Below are positions 8,200 to 16,799 of a stretch of DNA of 64,000 nt, one piece after another. Made by a program: the position numbers and the translations under genes. The stretch is from Neokomagataea tanensis (GTDB lineage: Bacteria; Pseudomonadota; Alphaproteobacteria; Acetobacterales; Acetobacteraceae): the NCBI RefSeq assembly GCF_006542335.1, contig NZ_CP032485.1, positions 2,029,001 through 2,093,000 on the forward strand, in the 5' to 3' direction. Numbering within the stretch: the stretch's first letter is position 1; each line of letters opens with the position of its first letter. The notes under the pieces were generated by a model. The model ran no database searches and was not told where the DNA came from. It was given only the letters and a program-made list of their open reading frames with translations.

Positions 8200-11100
8200 T
8201 CAAAATTCGGCACGCATATTTTCAATGACACGTCTTTTGCCGAGATGAAGGCTTACTTTATCTATGTATTGTTTTTGAGCATGATTTATTGATTCAGATG
8301 GGCTCAGGCGCTCTTTTAACAATGTATGGATGTAGTGAATTTCGTTTAAGTGTGCCGCGCTGTCTCTCACATGGGTTGCGGAAGTTGTGTGTCTGCGGTG
8401 TGCGTTGAGGGGCTTGCTGATATAAACAATTTCAGCGTCGCTTTGCCCCAATAATTCAATATATGTGCGCCAGTCCCCTGCAATCTTGAGGTTGGTGAGG
8501 TCTTCAGAACAGGTCTTTAGGGCTTGGCGCAAAGCCTGCCTTTTGAAAATTGCGCTGCTGACATTTAGGATTGTATTGCGCTCGGAAAGGCAGTGTTCAA
8601 CAAAGTACGCCCCGTCAAAGCTTGCGTCGTGCTCGAGCAGTGCCTCGCAGCTTTCTGCGCAATAAGGTTTGTAGGAAGGGTAAAGGGTTTTCCCTTCAGC
8701 ATCTATTGCGCGGCTATCCGAAAAAGCCATGACGGCATTCGGCTTCTGCCTGACGGCGTTTAACAGCTTTTCAAGGAAATCTGAATCACTCAGATCATCT
8801 GCCTCTGCAATCCACACCCATTCGCCGCGTGCAAGTTCAAGTCCTTTACGCCATTGTTGGAAAACTGAACCTGAAGGTGTTTGGCTGCTTACCAAACGCA
8901 CTGTTCGTCCCCAATTTTGGGCGGTTTCTGCTGCGACTGTAACACTGCCATCACGTGAGGCGTCATCAAGGACAATGACCTCCAGCACTGGGTGCGTTTG
9001 CCCGAAAATGGAAGCCAGTCTTTGGCCTAGATATTGCGCATAATTGTGAGAGGGAACGATCACAGAGACACGAGGTAGGGTCGGTATGGTGAGCGACAAG
9101 AGGCGATCCACGTAATGTGCAAAGCTGAAGCGCTGCGCCATACGGCGTATTTGAAGTTTTCGTTGGCTGGGCGGTGGAGTCTCGATTGACTGAATAGAGC
9201 GGGCCATATCGCGGATGTGACCAAACGGCAAAATGTGATGCAGGACTGCAGGAGAAGGCTCTGAATTGAGGCTACGGAGCAGGTCGGGTATGCCGCCCGT
9301 TTTGTCAAAAGCGAAGCATGTGAGGCCAGACGATAACGCCTCTAGCGCAACGGAGGGGTATGGATCTTCCCGTGAGGTAAGGACGAAATAATCAGCGGCG
9401 GAGAGCCAGTCGCTAACGTTGTGAACCCGGCCGGGCAGATGGAACCGGCTCGTTTTTTTTGCTGCCTCAAGGTCATAAGCAAGGCCTCGATGGAGTGAGG
9501 GATCAATATCGCCGAGCCAAACAGCGTGTGTATCGTCAGGCAATTCACGCCATAATTGAATGAAAAGATCAAAGCCCTTCCTGATGTCAGCATAACCGAT
9601 GCCAATGATGAGTTTTTTATCGCTGGTAAGATTGATTTGGTTTCGTAAATCTTGGCGGGCTAATTTTGAATAAGTAATTTTTTGGTAAAGACCTTGAGGC
9701 AGAAGGTTTAGATTTGGGAAATGAGACAGAGATAATTGCTCAGCGACGAATGGTGCAGGTGTAATGATTGTCTTGGCGACTGCGCAGGCATCGTTTAATG
9801 AATTTTGTAGCTGACGGTCGGCCAATAAATTAGGAAGCTCGTGTATTAAAAATGTGAAGCTTATGTTCGCTTGGTGAAGTGCAGACGCTAACATAGAGGA
9901 AGCAGCGCTGTTCAAGATAGCATGCTGAAATCCCGCCCGATGGAAAAACGAGAGCTTTTCAGTCAGATTAGGTGTATCGGCGGGCAAAAGCTCAACAGGT
10001 GCGATGGCGCGGTAGTCGTCTAAAAGCGCGCCGCCGTCCAGAAGTACGAATTGTAATTCAATGCCGCGTGTTGCTTTGAGTGAGCGTCCAATTTCAAGAA
10101 GTAAAGTTTGAGCGCCTGCCGGGAAGGCGTCATGGCCAATCAGAAGCAGTTTGTTTGTATTATTCGTCGTGCTGAAGCCGGCGCAAGCTGCTGCTGTTGC
10201 GTTAAGGTAAGCACTGCCAAAGTGCTGATCTGGTTCCAGATAGGCACCTTCCGCCCATTCGTTCCATGCATTTACACAAACAATGCTCTCGCCGTGAAAT
10301 GGGTTTTTCTGAGCAAAGTCTATGAGGCCGTTGAGCCATTTTTTATAAAGTTCTGGTGTAGAGCCGTGGAGAACAAGGCCTTTTCCTTGTTTCCGCGCGT
10401 CATTGTCCCATGACGGGCAAGCTGTGCGTATGAGGGGGTAGGGCGGTGTTTCGTGTTGGAGAGCCCGTGTTACAATATCCTCGTAATTATAAATCTGGCC
10501 GCCAAAGTCTTCGTCAAAAAGCGTAACGTCGTCGTTTAAGAGGGGGCAATTCGCAACCACTTTGTGGGGTGGAAATTCGAAAGCACCGTCCGCTCCTAAG
10601 GGGGTTGGGTCCCCGCTATTGAAGGCTTGCCCTACAACGAAGAGAGGAAAGAGGTTATGGCGTTCTTTGAATAGATGGCGCCAGCGCGCCAGCGTTTTAC
10701 GTGCACAAGGAATAGTGTCCGGACGATATATCTTTAGCAAGGGCCTGTTGTTGACGTGAATGTAGCGTGCATCTTTCATGTGGCGGGCAAAGCAGTCAAC
10801 GAGCGCTTCATCGTCATTAGGATGGTAATTTTGTGCTATGAGTAGGTCACTATCCGACCCGTCCCAGCGACGGCTCCAATTTTCATTTGCCCACATTAGG
10901 CAAAATGGGAGATCAATTTCAGGATGTCGGAGTAAGATCTCCAGTGGTGTTTCTAGAAGGCGCTGGCGGTTAAACCAGTAAAAGTAAAATATAAACCCTT
11001 CGACCCCGGCTTCATGTGCCATTTGTGCTTGGCGTTTTAAGAGGTCAGGTGAGTCAAGGGTGTAATGGCCCAAATCCCGGGGTGTTCGTGGTTGGTAATG

Positions 11101-11931
11101 GCCTGCAAAGCGGGGCATGGCGCGAGCAGTGTTCGTCCATTCTGTGAAACCTTCACCCCACCAATGATTATTTTCTGGAATAGAATGAAATTGGGGTAGA
11201 TAGAACGCAAATATACGCGCTCTCTTCATGGAATTTTCAGGTAATTTTTTACGTTCTTCGAATAAGTTTCCGGGCGCGCAAAAACGTTTTACATCCCTGA
11301 AAACGGTAATATCGTCGTTTCTGTGGGCAGGGTATACATCCGGCCTGTTTTTGTTTTCCAGATAATGAAGTAGAGGGTTCGAGTCTGGTAAAAATTTTAG
11401 ATACCGACGACGATAATAAAAAGGGTCAAAGCCTTCAAAAGGGCGTCGATCTTCTCGGAAGCCTTGCAGCATGTAATGCTCTAAAGGGTCCATATTCGCT
11501 TGTGCGACGTCAGTATAGGTTTTGAGGTAAAATACGGGATCAAATTCAGGAATTGGGCGTATTTCTGGCCGCTGACGGTTGAGAAGGTAATGCGCCAAGG
11601 CCAGCATGCCTTCTGGAACAGTGTAGGTTTGTTTGTACCAAACCGGATCAAACCACGAAATAGGTTTGCGCCCCTCTCGTTCTCCGTGCGTTATATAATG
11701 CAAAAGAGGGTTTTCGTGCACATCTCTATTTTTTTCTAAATACCAATGGGAGTCAAAGAATTGATTAGGTTTTCTTCCCTCTTTCCATCCATAGAAATGG
11801 TAGTGTTTTAGGCAATCAGTACCTATGGTTTTTAAATCTGGATTATTTTTTATATAATATTCTGGATCGAATATTCCCGAATGACCAATTATTTGTAAAA
11901 AGCTTGGCTTTGGTACAAAATTATCAGCCAT
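8200..11931 (-). CDS. Multi-domain glycosyltransferase: repeats + WbsX + GT4 + GT2
   Basis: A 1243-residue cytoplasmic enzyme for surface polysaccharide synthesis. Five N-terminal repeats of 35-38 residues begin at 21, 59, 94, 130 and 168, each starting F-D-x-x-(Y/W/F)-Y and most ending PL-HY-...-R-P. A WbsX-type domain follows (about 237-590: AFYLPQFHSIPENNHWWGEG, then NEWAEGAYLEPD). A GT4-like domain spans about 594-945 (GIGYADIRKGFDLF; E-x7-E-like stretch near SREDPYPSVALEALSSG). A GT2 domain ends it (from about 953: VSVIVPSHNYAQYLGQ, VLDDASRDGS, EADD). There is no signal peptide or membrane helix. It stands alone on the minus strand, with an AT-rich region upstream, which may point to acquisition. 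The sugar and acceptor are not known. Confidence 0.88.
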   Translation of the reverse strand: MADNFVPKPSFLQIIGHSGIFDPEYYIKNNPDLKTIGTDCLKHYHFYGWKEGRKPNQFFDSHWYLEKNRDVHENPLLHYITHGEREGRKPISWFDPVWYKQTYTVPEGMLALAHYLLNRQRPEIRPIPEFDPVFYLKTYTDVAQANMDPLEHYMLQGFREDRRPFEGFDPFYYRRRYLKFLPDSNPLLHYLENKNRPDVYPAHRNDDITVFRDVKRFCAPGNLFEERKKLPENSMKRARIFAFYLPQFHSIPENNHWWGEGFTEWTNTARAMPRFAGHYQPRTPRDLGHYTLDSPDLLKRQAQMAHEAGVEGFIFYFYWFNRQRLLETPLEILLRHPEIDLPFCLMWANENWSRRWDGSDSDLLIAQNYHPNDDEALVDCFARHMKDARYIHVNNRPLLKIYRPDTIPCARKTLARWRHLFKERHNLFPLFVVGQAFNSGDPTPLGADGAFEFPPHKVVANCPLLNDDVTLFDEDFGGQIYNYEDIVTRALQHETPPYPLIRTACPSWDNDARKQGKGLVLHGSTPELYKKWLNGLIDFAQKNPFHGESIVCVNAWNEWAEGAYLEPDQHFGSAYLNATAAACAGFSTTNNTNKLLLIGHDAFPAGAQTLLLEIGRSLKATRGIELQFVLLDGGALLDDYRAIAPVELLPADTPNLTEKLSFFHRAGFQHAILNSAASSMLASALHQANISFTFLIHELPNLLADRQLQNSLNDACAVAKTIITPAPFVAEQLSLSHFPNLNLLPQGLYQKITYSKLARQDLRNQINLTSDKKLIIGIGYADIRKGFDLFIQLWRELPDDTHAVWLGDIDPSLHRGLAYDLEAAKKTSRFHLPGRVHNVSDWLSAADYFVLTSREDPYPSVALEALSSGLTCFAFDKTGGIPDLLRSLNSEPSPAVLHHILPFGHIRDMARSIQSIETPPPSQRKLQIRRMAQRFSFAHYVDRLLSLTIPTLPRVSVIVPSHNYAQYLGQRLASIFGQTHPVLEVIVLDDASRDGSVTVAAETAQNWGRTVRLVSSQTPSGSVFQQWRKGLELARGEWVWIAEADDLSDSDFLEKLLNAVRQKPNAVMAFSDSRAIDAEGKTLYPSYKPYCAESCEALLEHDASFDGAYFVEHCLSERNTILNVSSAIFKRQALRQALKTCSEDLTNLKIAGDWRTYIELLGQSDAEIVYISKPLNAHRRHTTSATHVRDSAAHLNEIHYIHTLLKERLSPSESINHAQKQYIDKVSLHLGKRRVIENMRAEF

Positions 11932-12125
11932 AAAGCTAATTATCCTAAATATAGATTATATTTTCCATAAAATATGGTATTTCTTTGCATAATATCATTC
12001 GTTAATAAATCGTCAATAGGATGTTGGCTTTACGGCTCATCTGCGGAATGTCATATCATATGCTCAGGGTTAGGCGCGCCTCGTATCGTTCAGTTTGGTG
12101 TTAAGGCGCATCGGGAAGGGTTGGC

Positions 12126-13319
12126 ATGTCCAGTGAGACAAAAACGGATAACTCCCATTTAAATGGTGAGGAGCGGACTTCTGCATTCACGCATAAAATG
12201 GTGCGTTTGGAAGACGGTCTTTCCCTTGAATGCGGTGAGCACATTCCTTTGCTCGAAATTGCCTATTGTACATATGGTCAGTTAGCGCCTGCGCGGGATA
12301 ACGCCATACTCATTTGTCATGCTTTAACCGGCGATCAGTACGTCGCGGAGAAAAACCCACTCACCGGTAAGCCGGGTTGGTGGTCCAGAATGGTTGGTCC
12401 GGGAAAGCCAATTGATACGGACCGTTTTTTTGTCATTTGCTCGAATGTCCTTGGTGGGTGTTTGGGTACGACAGGCCCGACGTCTCTACGTGCTGAGGCG
12501 GGGGCGGCGTGGGATAGCGATTTTCCGCAAATTACTATGAATGATATCGTTGCCGCTCAGGTAAAGCTGATCGATCATTTAGGTATTGGCCGGTTATTTG
12601 CGGTCGTTGGTGGCTCCATGGGGGGCATGCAGGCTTTGACATGGATTGCACGCTACTCCGATCGTGTATTTGCAGCGTTACCAATCGCGACATCCCCTTA
12701 TCACTCAGCGCAAAACATAGCGTTTAACGAGGTGAGCAGGCAGGCTATTTTCGCTGACCCTGATTGGCATAAAGGGCGGTACCGTGATTTTGGGGCAATT
12801 CCGGCTAGGGGGCTTGGTGTGGCGCGCATGATGGCGCACATAACCTATCTTTCAGAAGAAGCCTTAAATCGTAAGTTTGGAAGGCGTGTGCGTCAGGCAG
12901 GGGTCACGTTAGATACGTTTTTATTTGGCGAGATGTTCGAAGTAGAGAGTTATTTAAGGCATCAAGGGTCCACTTTTGTACGGCGCTTCGATGCAAATTC
13001 GTACCTCACAATTACGCGCGCTATGGACTATTTTGACCTTTCTGCAGATTTTGGCGGGGATTTATCGCTTCCGTTCAAAGATTGCAGAACTCGTATTTGT
13101 GTAGTGTCTTTTAGCTCAGATTGGCTCTTCCCGACGTCTCAGTCCCGGGTATTGGTTCGCGCGTTGAGCAGGGCAGGTGCCAATGTTTCATTTGTCGAAA
13201 TTGAAAGTGACAGAGGTCACGATGCTTTTCTGCTTGAAGAGCCAGACTTGGATAGAACGATCCACGGTTTCTTGGACGGTGCTGCCGAGCATGCAGGCCT
13301 GAAGAAGGTACAAAACTAA
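12126..13319 (+). CDS. metX: Homoserine O-acyltransferase (MetX)
   Basis: Activates homoserine by O-acylation (acetyl- or succinyl-CoA donor) as the first committed step of methionine synthesis. A 397-residue alpha/beta hydrolase. The oxyanion strand HALTGD is at 65-70, the nucleophile elbow GGSMGG puts the serine at 164, the acid follows in FSSDWLFP, and the histidine is in DRGHDAF near the C-terminus. The ATG at 12126 has GGGAAGGG before it. Its stop overlaps the metW start (TAATG), the usual metX-metW pair of proteobacteria. Which acyl-CoA is used cannot be read reliably by eye. I saw no clear SAM riboswitch in the leader. Confidence 0.95.
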   Translation: MSSETKTDNSHLNGEERTSAFTHKMVRLEDGLSLECGEHIPLLEIAYCTYGQLAPARDNAILICHALTGDQYVAEKNPLTGKPGWWSRMVGPGKPIDTDRFFVICSNVLGGCLGTTGPTSLRAEAGAAWDSDFPQITMNDIVAAQVKLIDHLGIGRLFAVVGGSMGGMQALTWIARYSDRVFAALPIATSPYHSAQNIAFNEVSRQAIFADPDWHKGRYRDFGAIPARGLGVARMMAHITYLSEEALNRKFGRRVRQAGVTLDTFLFGEMFEVESYLRHQGSTFVRRFDANSYLTITRAMDYFDLSADFGGDLSLPFKDCRTRICVVSFSSDWLFPTSQSRVLVRALSRAGANVSFVEIESDRGHDAFLLEEPDLDRTIHGFLDGAAEHAGLKKVQN

Positions 13320-13918
13320 TGCGTGTGGACCAGCAAATTATTGCGGAAATGATCACTCCGGGCTCGCGTGTTTTAGACGTTGGTAGCGGCGATGGCACGC
13401 TGATCGATTATTTGTACCGCACGCGTAAATGCGATGCTCGGGGAATAGAGCTGAATATGCAGAGCGTGACGCAGTCTGTCGCGCATGGTCTGCCTGTTGT
13501 GCATGGCGATGCTGATCATGACTTGGCTCATTACCCCGATGATACGTTCGATTTTGTTGTTTTGCAGCGGACACTGCAGGCCGTTGAGCGGCCGCAGGAG
13601 GTTTTGCGGCAAATGCTGCGTATTGGCCGACATGCAATTGTATCGTTCCCAAATTTTGGTCATTGGCGCTTGCGGTTACAGCTTCTGACAACGGGTAGAA
13701 TGCCTATGACGCAAGTCTGGAGTACGCCTTGGCACCAGACGCCGAACATCCATCCGTGCACCATCCGTGATTTTGTCGTGCTTTGTGAAGAAGAGAATTA
13801 CACAATTAGGCAATGGCTGGCTGTAGATGAGGATGGCGCCAAGGCACCTTGGCGCCGGTCAGTCAGATGGGCCAATCTTTTTGGTGAACAAGCATTGTTT
13901 TTGCTGAGCCGTTCTTGA
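13319..13918 (+). CDS. metW: Methionine biosynthesis protein MetW
   Basis: A 199-residue SAM-methyltransferase-fold protein always found beside metX in proteobacteria and needed for, or supporting, homoserine acylation. The SAM-binding motif VLDVGSGDGTL is at about 20-30, followed by the acidic strand end ARGIELN and the VVLQRTLQAV segment. It starts within the metX stop (TAATG), so it is translationally coupled. The stop is followed by 61 bases before an unrelated nitroreductase gene. Whether MetW methylates anything is not settled for the family. Confidence 0.94.
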   Translation: MRVDQQIIAEMITPGSRVLDVGSGDGTLIDYLYRTRKCDARGIELNMQSVTQSVAHGLPVVHGDADHDLAHYPDDTFDFVVLQRTLQAVERPQEVLRQMLRIGRHAIVSFPNFGHWRLRLQLLTTGRMPMTQVWSTPWHQTPNIHPCTIRDFVVLCEEENYTIRQWLAVDEDGAKAPWRRSVRWANLFGEQALFLLSRS

Positions 13919-13979
13919 GTGAAACCTCTTGGCCATAGGGCGTTAGGGGAAGGAACATGTTGCGCAAAGGAGTTACGAC

Positions 13980-14585
13980 ATGAACGCTATCATAGAAGCC
14001 ATTCGAACACGCCGCGCCCAGAAAAGCTTTGACCCTTCCTATACAATTTCTGATGAAGAATTAACCTCCATACTGGACACCACCCGCTACGCACCTACAG
14101 CGTTTAATCTTCAAAATTATCGTTTTCTTGTCGTGAGGGATGCCGAGCAGCGTCGTAAGATTAAAGAAGTTGCTTGGAATCAGCCGCAAATTGAAGAGTG
14201 CGCGGCCCTCATTATTATTTGTGCGGATACGCAGGCTTGGCAAAAAGACCCGGCACGCTACTGGAAGGATACTCCAGAGCAGGTACAGGAATTATACACT
14301 GGGATGATCCGCCAGTATTATGAAGGCAAACCGCAGGTCCAGAGAGACGAAGCTTTTCGTTCAAGTGGTATTGCGGCCTATGCCTTGATGATGGCGGCCG
14401 CAGCGCACGGCTTGCAGACCTGTCCAATGGATGGGTTTGATTTCGGATCTGTTGCGGAAATTATCCGGTTGCCAAAGGACTATGAGTTGGTGATGTTTGT
14501 AGCCTTGGGTAAAGGCCTGGAAGCCCCCAAGGGGCGCGGTGGTTTCTTACCGCTCGAAGAAATCGTGGCGCACGATACGTTTTGA
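13980..14585 (+). CDS. Nitroreductase family protein
   Basis: A 201-residue flavoprotein of the NfsB/FRase fold that likely reduces nitro compounds or quinones with NAD(P)H. The N-terminal FMN-binding signature is RTRRAQKSFDP and the second FMN-contact region is APTAFNLQNYRFL. The C-terminal ALGKG segment is typical. GCAAAGGAG at 13964-13972 gives a strong ribosome site. It is transcribed as a single gene after metW. The physiological substrate cannot be inferred. Confidence 0.88.
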   Translation: MNAIIEAIRTRRAQKSFDPSYTISDEELTSILDTTRYAPTAFNLQNYRFLVVRDAEQRRKIKEVAWNQPQIEECAALIIICADTQAWQKDPARYWKDTPEQVQELYTGMIRQYYEGKPQVQRDEAFRSSGIAAYALMMAAAAHGLQTCPMDGFDFGSVAEIIRLPKDYELVMFVALGKGLEAPKGRGGFLPLEEIVAHDTF

Positions 14586-14898
14586 ACGTCTGAAATTAAA
14601 TGCAGGATGATCGTGACAACAGGGCCTCTTTGTCACGGCTCCCTTGCGGGGGCAGTAGAGTTGCTATAGTGGTGCCGCCCTCGGCTCGTGGTTTGTAGAG
14701 CCGGGGGTGATAGTTTTCTTTGCACGCGGCTCTTTTCGAAAAAGCATGTGTGCTCGTCACTGAAGGCAAATTGAGTTGCCATCAGAGAGGCGGAAACAAT
14801 CTCCGCTTACGTTCAGAGTTCGTGCCGCTATGCGCGTTATGGAGCGTTGAACGTCGCTTGATTGCGAACCGTGTTTAGCCGTCCCTTAGGAGGGGGCC
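14586..14898 (+). promoter_or_regulatory. Long structured leader upstream of the DEAD-box helicase
   Basis: A 313-base stretch with no convincing gene. It holds a hairpin at 14613-14636 (GTGACAA / TTGTCAC), a promoter-like TATAGT at 14665-14670, a 10-bp stem at 14678-14707 (CCCTCGGCTC / GAGCCGGGGG with one G-T pair), and two smaller hairpins at 14765-14780 (GGCAA / TTGCC) and 14790-14806 (GCGGA / TCCGC). TTAGGAGG at 14885-14892 is the ribosome site. Long structured leaders are common on cold-inducible RNA helicase genes, so post-transcriptional control is a reasonable inference. Confidence 0.45.
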
Positions 14899-16256
14899 AT
14901 GACGAATTTTGCCGCGCTGAATTTGGCCGATCCCATTCAAAAAGCGTTGACCGAAGCTGGTTACGAGACACCGACCCCTATTCAGGCCGGTGCAATCCCT
15001 TATCTGCTGGAAGGGCGGGACCTGCTGGGTCTGGCGCAGACTGGTACGGGTAAGACTGCTGCTTTCGCGCTTCCCATTTTGGACCGCCTCTTCCGCGATC
15101 GCCGAAAAGCCCCCCCAAGGGTATGCGCGCGTTGGTGCTGGCCCCTACGCGTGAGCTCGCCTCGCAAATTGATGAAAACTTCACCACCTACGCCAAGCAT
15201 ATGCCTTTTAAGCATGCGGTTGTTTTTGGCGGAGTAGGCCAAGGGCGCCAAATTGAGGCTATGCGCCGTGGTGTTGACGTACTTGTCGCTGCACCCGGCC
15301 GCCTTTTGGACCTTATAGGGCAAGGCCACATTGATTTATCTTCGCTGGAAGTGCTGGTTCTAGACGAGGCGGACCGCATGCTCGATATGGGCTTTGTCCG
15401 CGACATTCGTCGCATCATGGCACTCGTACCAGACGAGCGGCAAACGGTGCTGTTTTCAGCAACGATGCCTTCGTCCATCAATGAGCTTGCCCACTCGTTG
15501 TTGAAAAAACCAGCGAAAGTACAAGTAACGCCTGAGTCCAGCACAGTGGACCGTATCCGTCAGGCGGTCATGTTTGTCGATACGGCGAACAAAAAAGACG
15601 TCGTACACATGTTGGTTGATAGCCCGAATGTTGTGCGGGCTGTCGTGTTCACTCTTATGAAGCACGAAGCCAATAAAGTAGCGGAATTCCTGAATAAAAA
15701 AGGTATTACGGCCGAAGCAATACACGGGAACAAGTCTCAGGGCGCACGTGAGCGCGCTATGTCAGGCTTCCGTAATGGTACTGTTAAGGTGCTCGTGGCA
15801 ACTGATATTGCGGCACGCGGTATCGATGTTGACGACGTGACGCACGTCTTTAACTACGATTTGCCAAACGTACCAGAATCTTATGTTCACCGCATTGGTC
15901 GTACTGCCCGTGCTGGGCGTGATGGTTGGGCTGTTTCTCTGTGCGATGCAGAACAGCGTGCATGGTTGCGGGATATCGAAAAAAAGATCGATAAAGATAT
16001 TCCTGTCGTAACTGATCACCCTTATCACTCTGATGCTGCGCAAAACTCCACCCAGCGTCCCCCTGTTTTAGGTGGCGGTAGAGGCGGTGGCCGTGGTGGC
16101 CCACGTGGTGGTGGCAACGGCGGTGGTGGTGCGGGTGGCGGCGGTGGCCGTCGTCGTCCGCCGCAAGGTGGACATGGCCAAGGTGGCCGGAGCGGTGGCG
16201 GCGCACCCCGTGCAGGAGGTGGCAAGCCACGTTCCCCGGGGCGTCGTCCTTCTTAA
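14899..16256 (+). pseudogene. DEAD-box RNA helicase (RhlE-type), frameshifted in a C run
   Basis: An ATP-dependent RNA helicase whose reading frame breaks at 15110-15116. The first frame (from ATG 14899) carries the Q motif ([12 protein letters not shown]) and motif I (AQTGTGKT). It leaves frame after [10 protein letters not shown] and stops at 15237. The second frame resumes exactly with [14 protein letters not shown] (motif Ia), then DEAD motif II (VLDEADRML), SAT motif III, HRIGRTARAG motif VI, and a Gly/Arg-rich tail. Adding one base to the seven-C run restores one 452-residue protein. The second frame has its own ATG at 15123 with AAGGG before it, but would lack the ATP-binding motif I. 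It may be a true mutation, a phase-variable or programmed shift, or a sequencing error. Confidence 0.85.
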
Positions 16257-16300
16257 AAATTTCTGCCCCATTAAGTTAAGTTTCCTTTGATGGGGTAACG

Positions 16301-16332
16301 CTGCGGTAAAGGATCATTGTTTTTTACCGCAG
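16301..16332. terminator. Hairpin after the helicase gene
   Basis: A perfect 10-bp inverted repeat (ctgcggtaaa ... tttaccgcag) with a 12-base loop, 45 bases after the helicase stop. No T run follows on the plus strand, so it may stabilise the mRNA end rather than act as a classic terminator. Confidence 0.45.
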
Positions 16333-16404
16333 CACTAGACCGAGTTTTTGTATTATCTGTCCTTGGCTTATAGAAATACGCATTTCTGGTGAGGATAAGA
16401 CGAT

Positions 16405-16755
16405 ATGATGACCCTGTACGGCATAAAAACGTGCGACACAGTACGCAAGGCCTGCCGCTGGTTGGATGAAGCCGGTGAGGCCTATGTTTTTCATGATTTC
16501 AGAAAAGATGGCCTTGCTGCTGAGACACTAAAAGAATGGTTGCAGCAGGTTGAGTGGGACAAGCTCATAAACCGAAGCGGTATGACGTACCGGAAATTGT
16601 CAGATGATGACAAACAGCGCTTAAACGCTGAAACAGCCCTCGAATTTTTATTGGAACAGCCAACGCTAATGCGGCGGCCTATTTTAGTAAAAAGCACAAA
16701 AATAATACATTTGGGCTTTAAACCCGATCAATATGCGGCGCTTTTTCAAAAGTAA
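16405..16755 (+). CDS. Spx/ArsC-like reductase family protein (YffB type)
   Basis: A 116-residue thioredoxin-fold protein of the ArsC/Spx family. The N-terminal motif LYGIKTCDTVRKA places one cysteine at residue 10 where arsenate reductases have their active cysteine. The C-terminal part carries RRPILV, the conserved cis-proline strand. The second start (ATG 16408) is equally possible. It stands alone between a helicase and a convergent TonB receptor, with no ars genes near, so it is more likely a glutathione-dependent reductase of the YffB kind than a dedicated arsenate reductase. Confidence 0.85.
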   Translation: MMTLYGIKTCDTVRKACRWLDEAGEAYVFHDFRKDGLAAETLKEWLQQVEWDKLINRSGMTYRKLSDDDKQRLNAETALEFLLEQPTLMRRPILVKSTKIIHLGFKPDQYAALFQK

Positions 16756-16762
16756 AAAATAA

Positions 16763-16786
16763 AGCCGGCCTTTTTAAAGGCCGGCT
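16763..16786. terminator. Bidirectional terminator
   Basis: An 11-bp GC-rich inverted repeat (agccggccttt ... aaaggccggct) between the convergent Spx-like gene and the TonB receptor gene. The A-rich left flank and the T/A tracts in the stem suit termination in both directions. Confidence 0.75.
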
Positions 16787-16799
16787 CTTCGCGTGTTGT

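Noticed and set aside
11932..12125. SAM riboswitch upstream of metX
   Set aside because: SAM-II leaders are common before metX in alphaproteobacteria, but I could not find the conserved core or pseudoknot here; a covariance search would decide.
16405..16755. Dedicated arsenate reductase arsC
   Set aside because: The fold and cysteine fit the wider family, but no ars genes or arsenate-specific residues are near.
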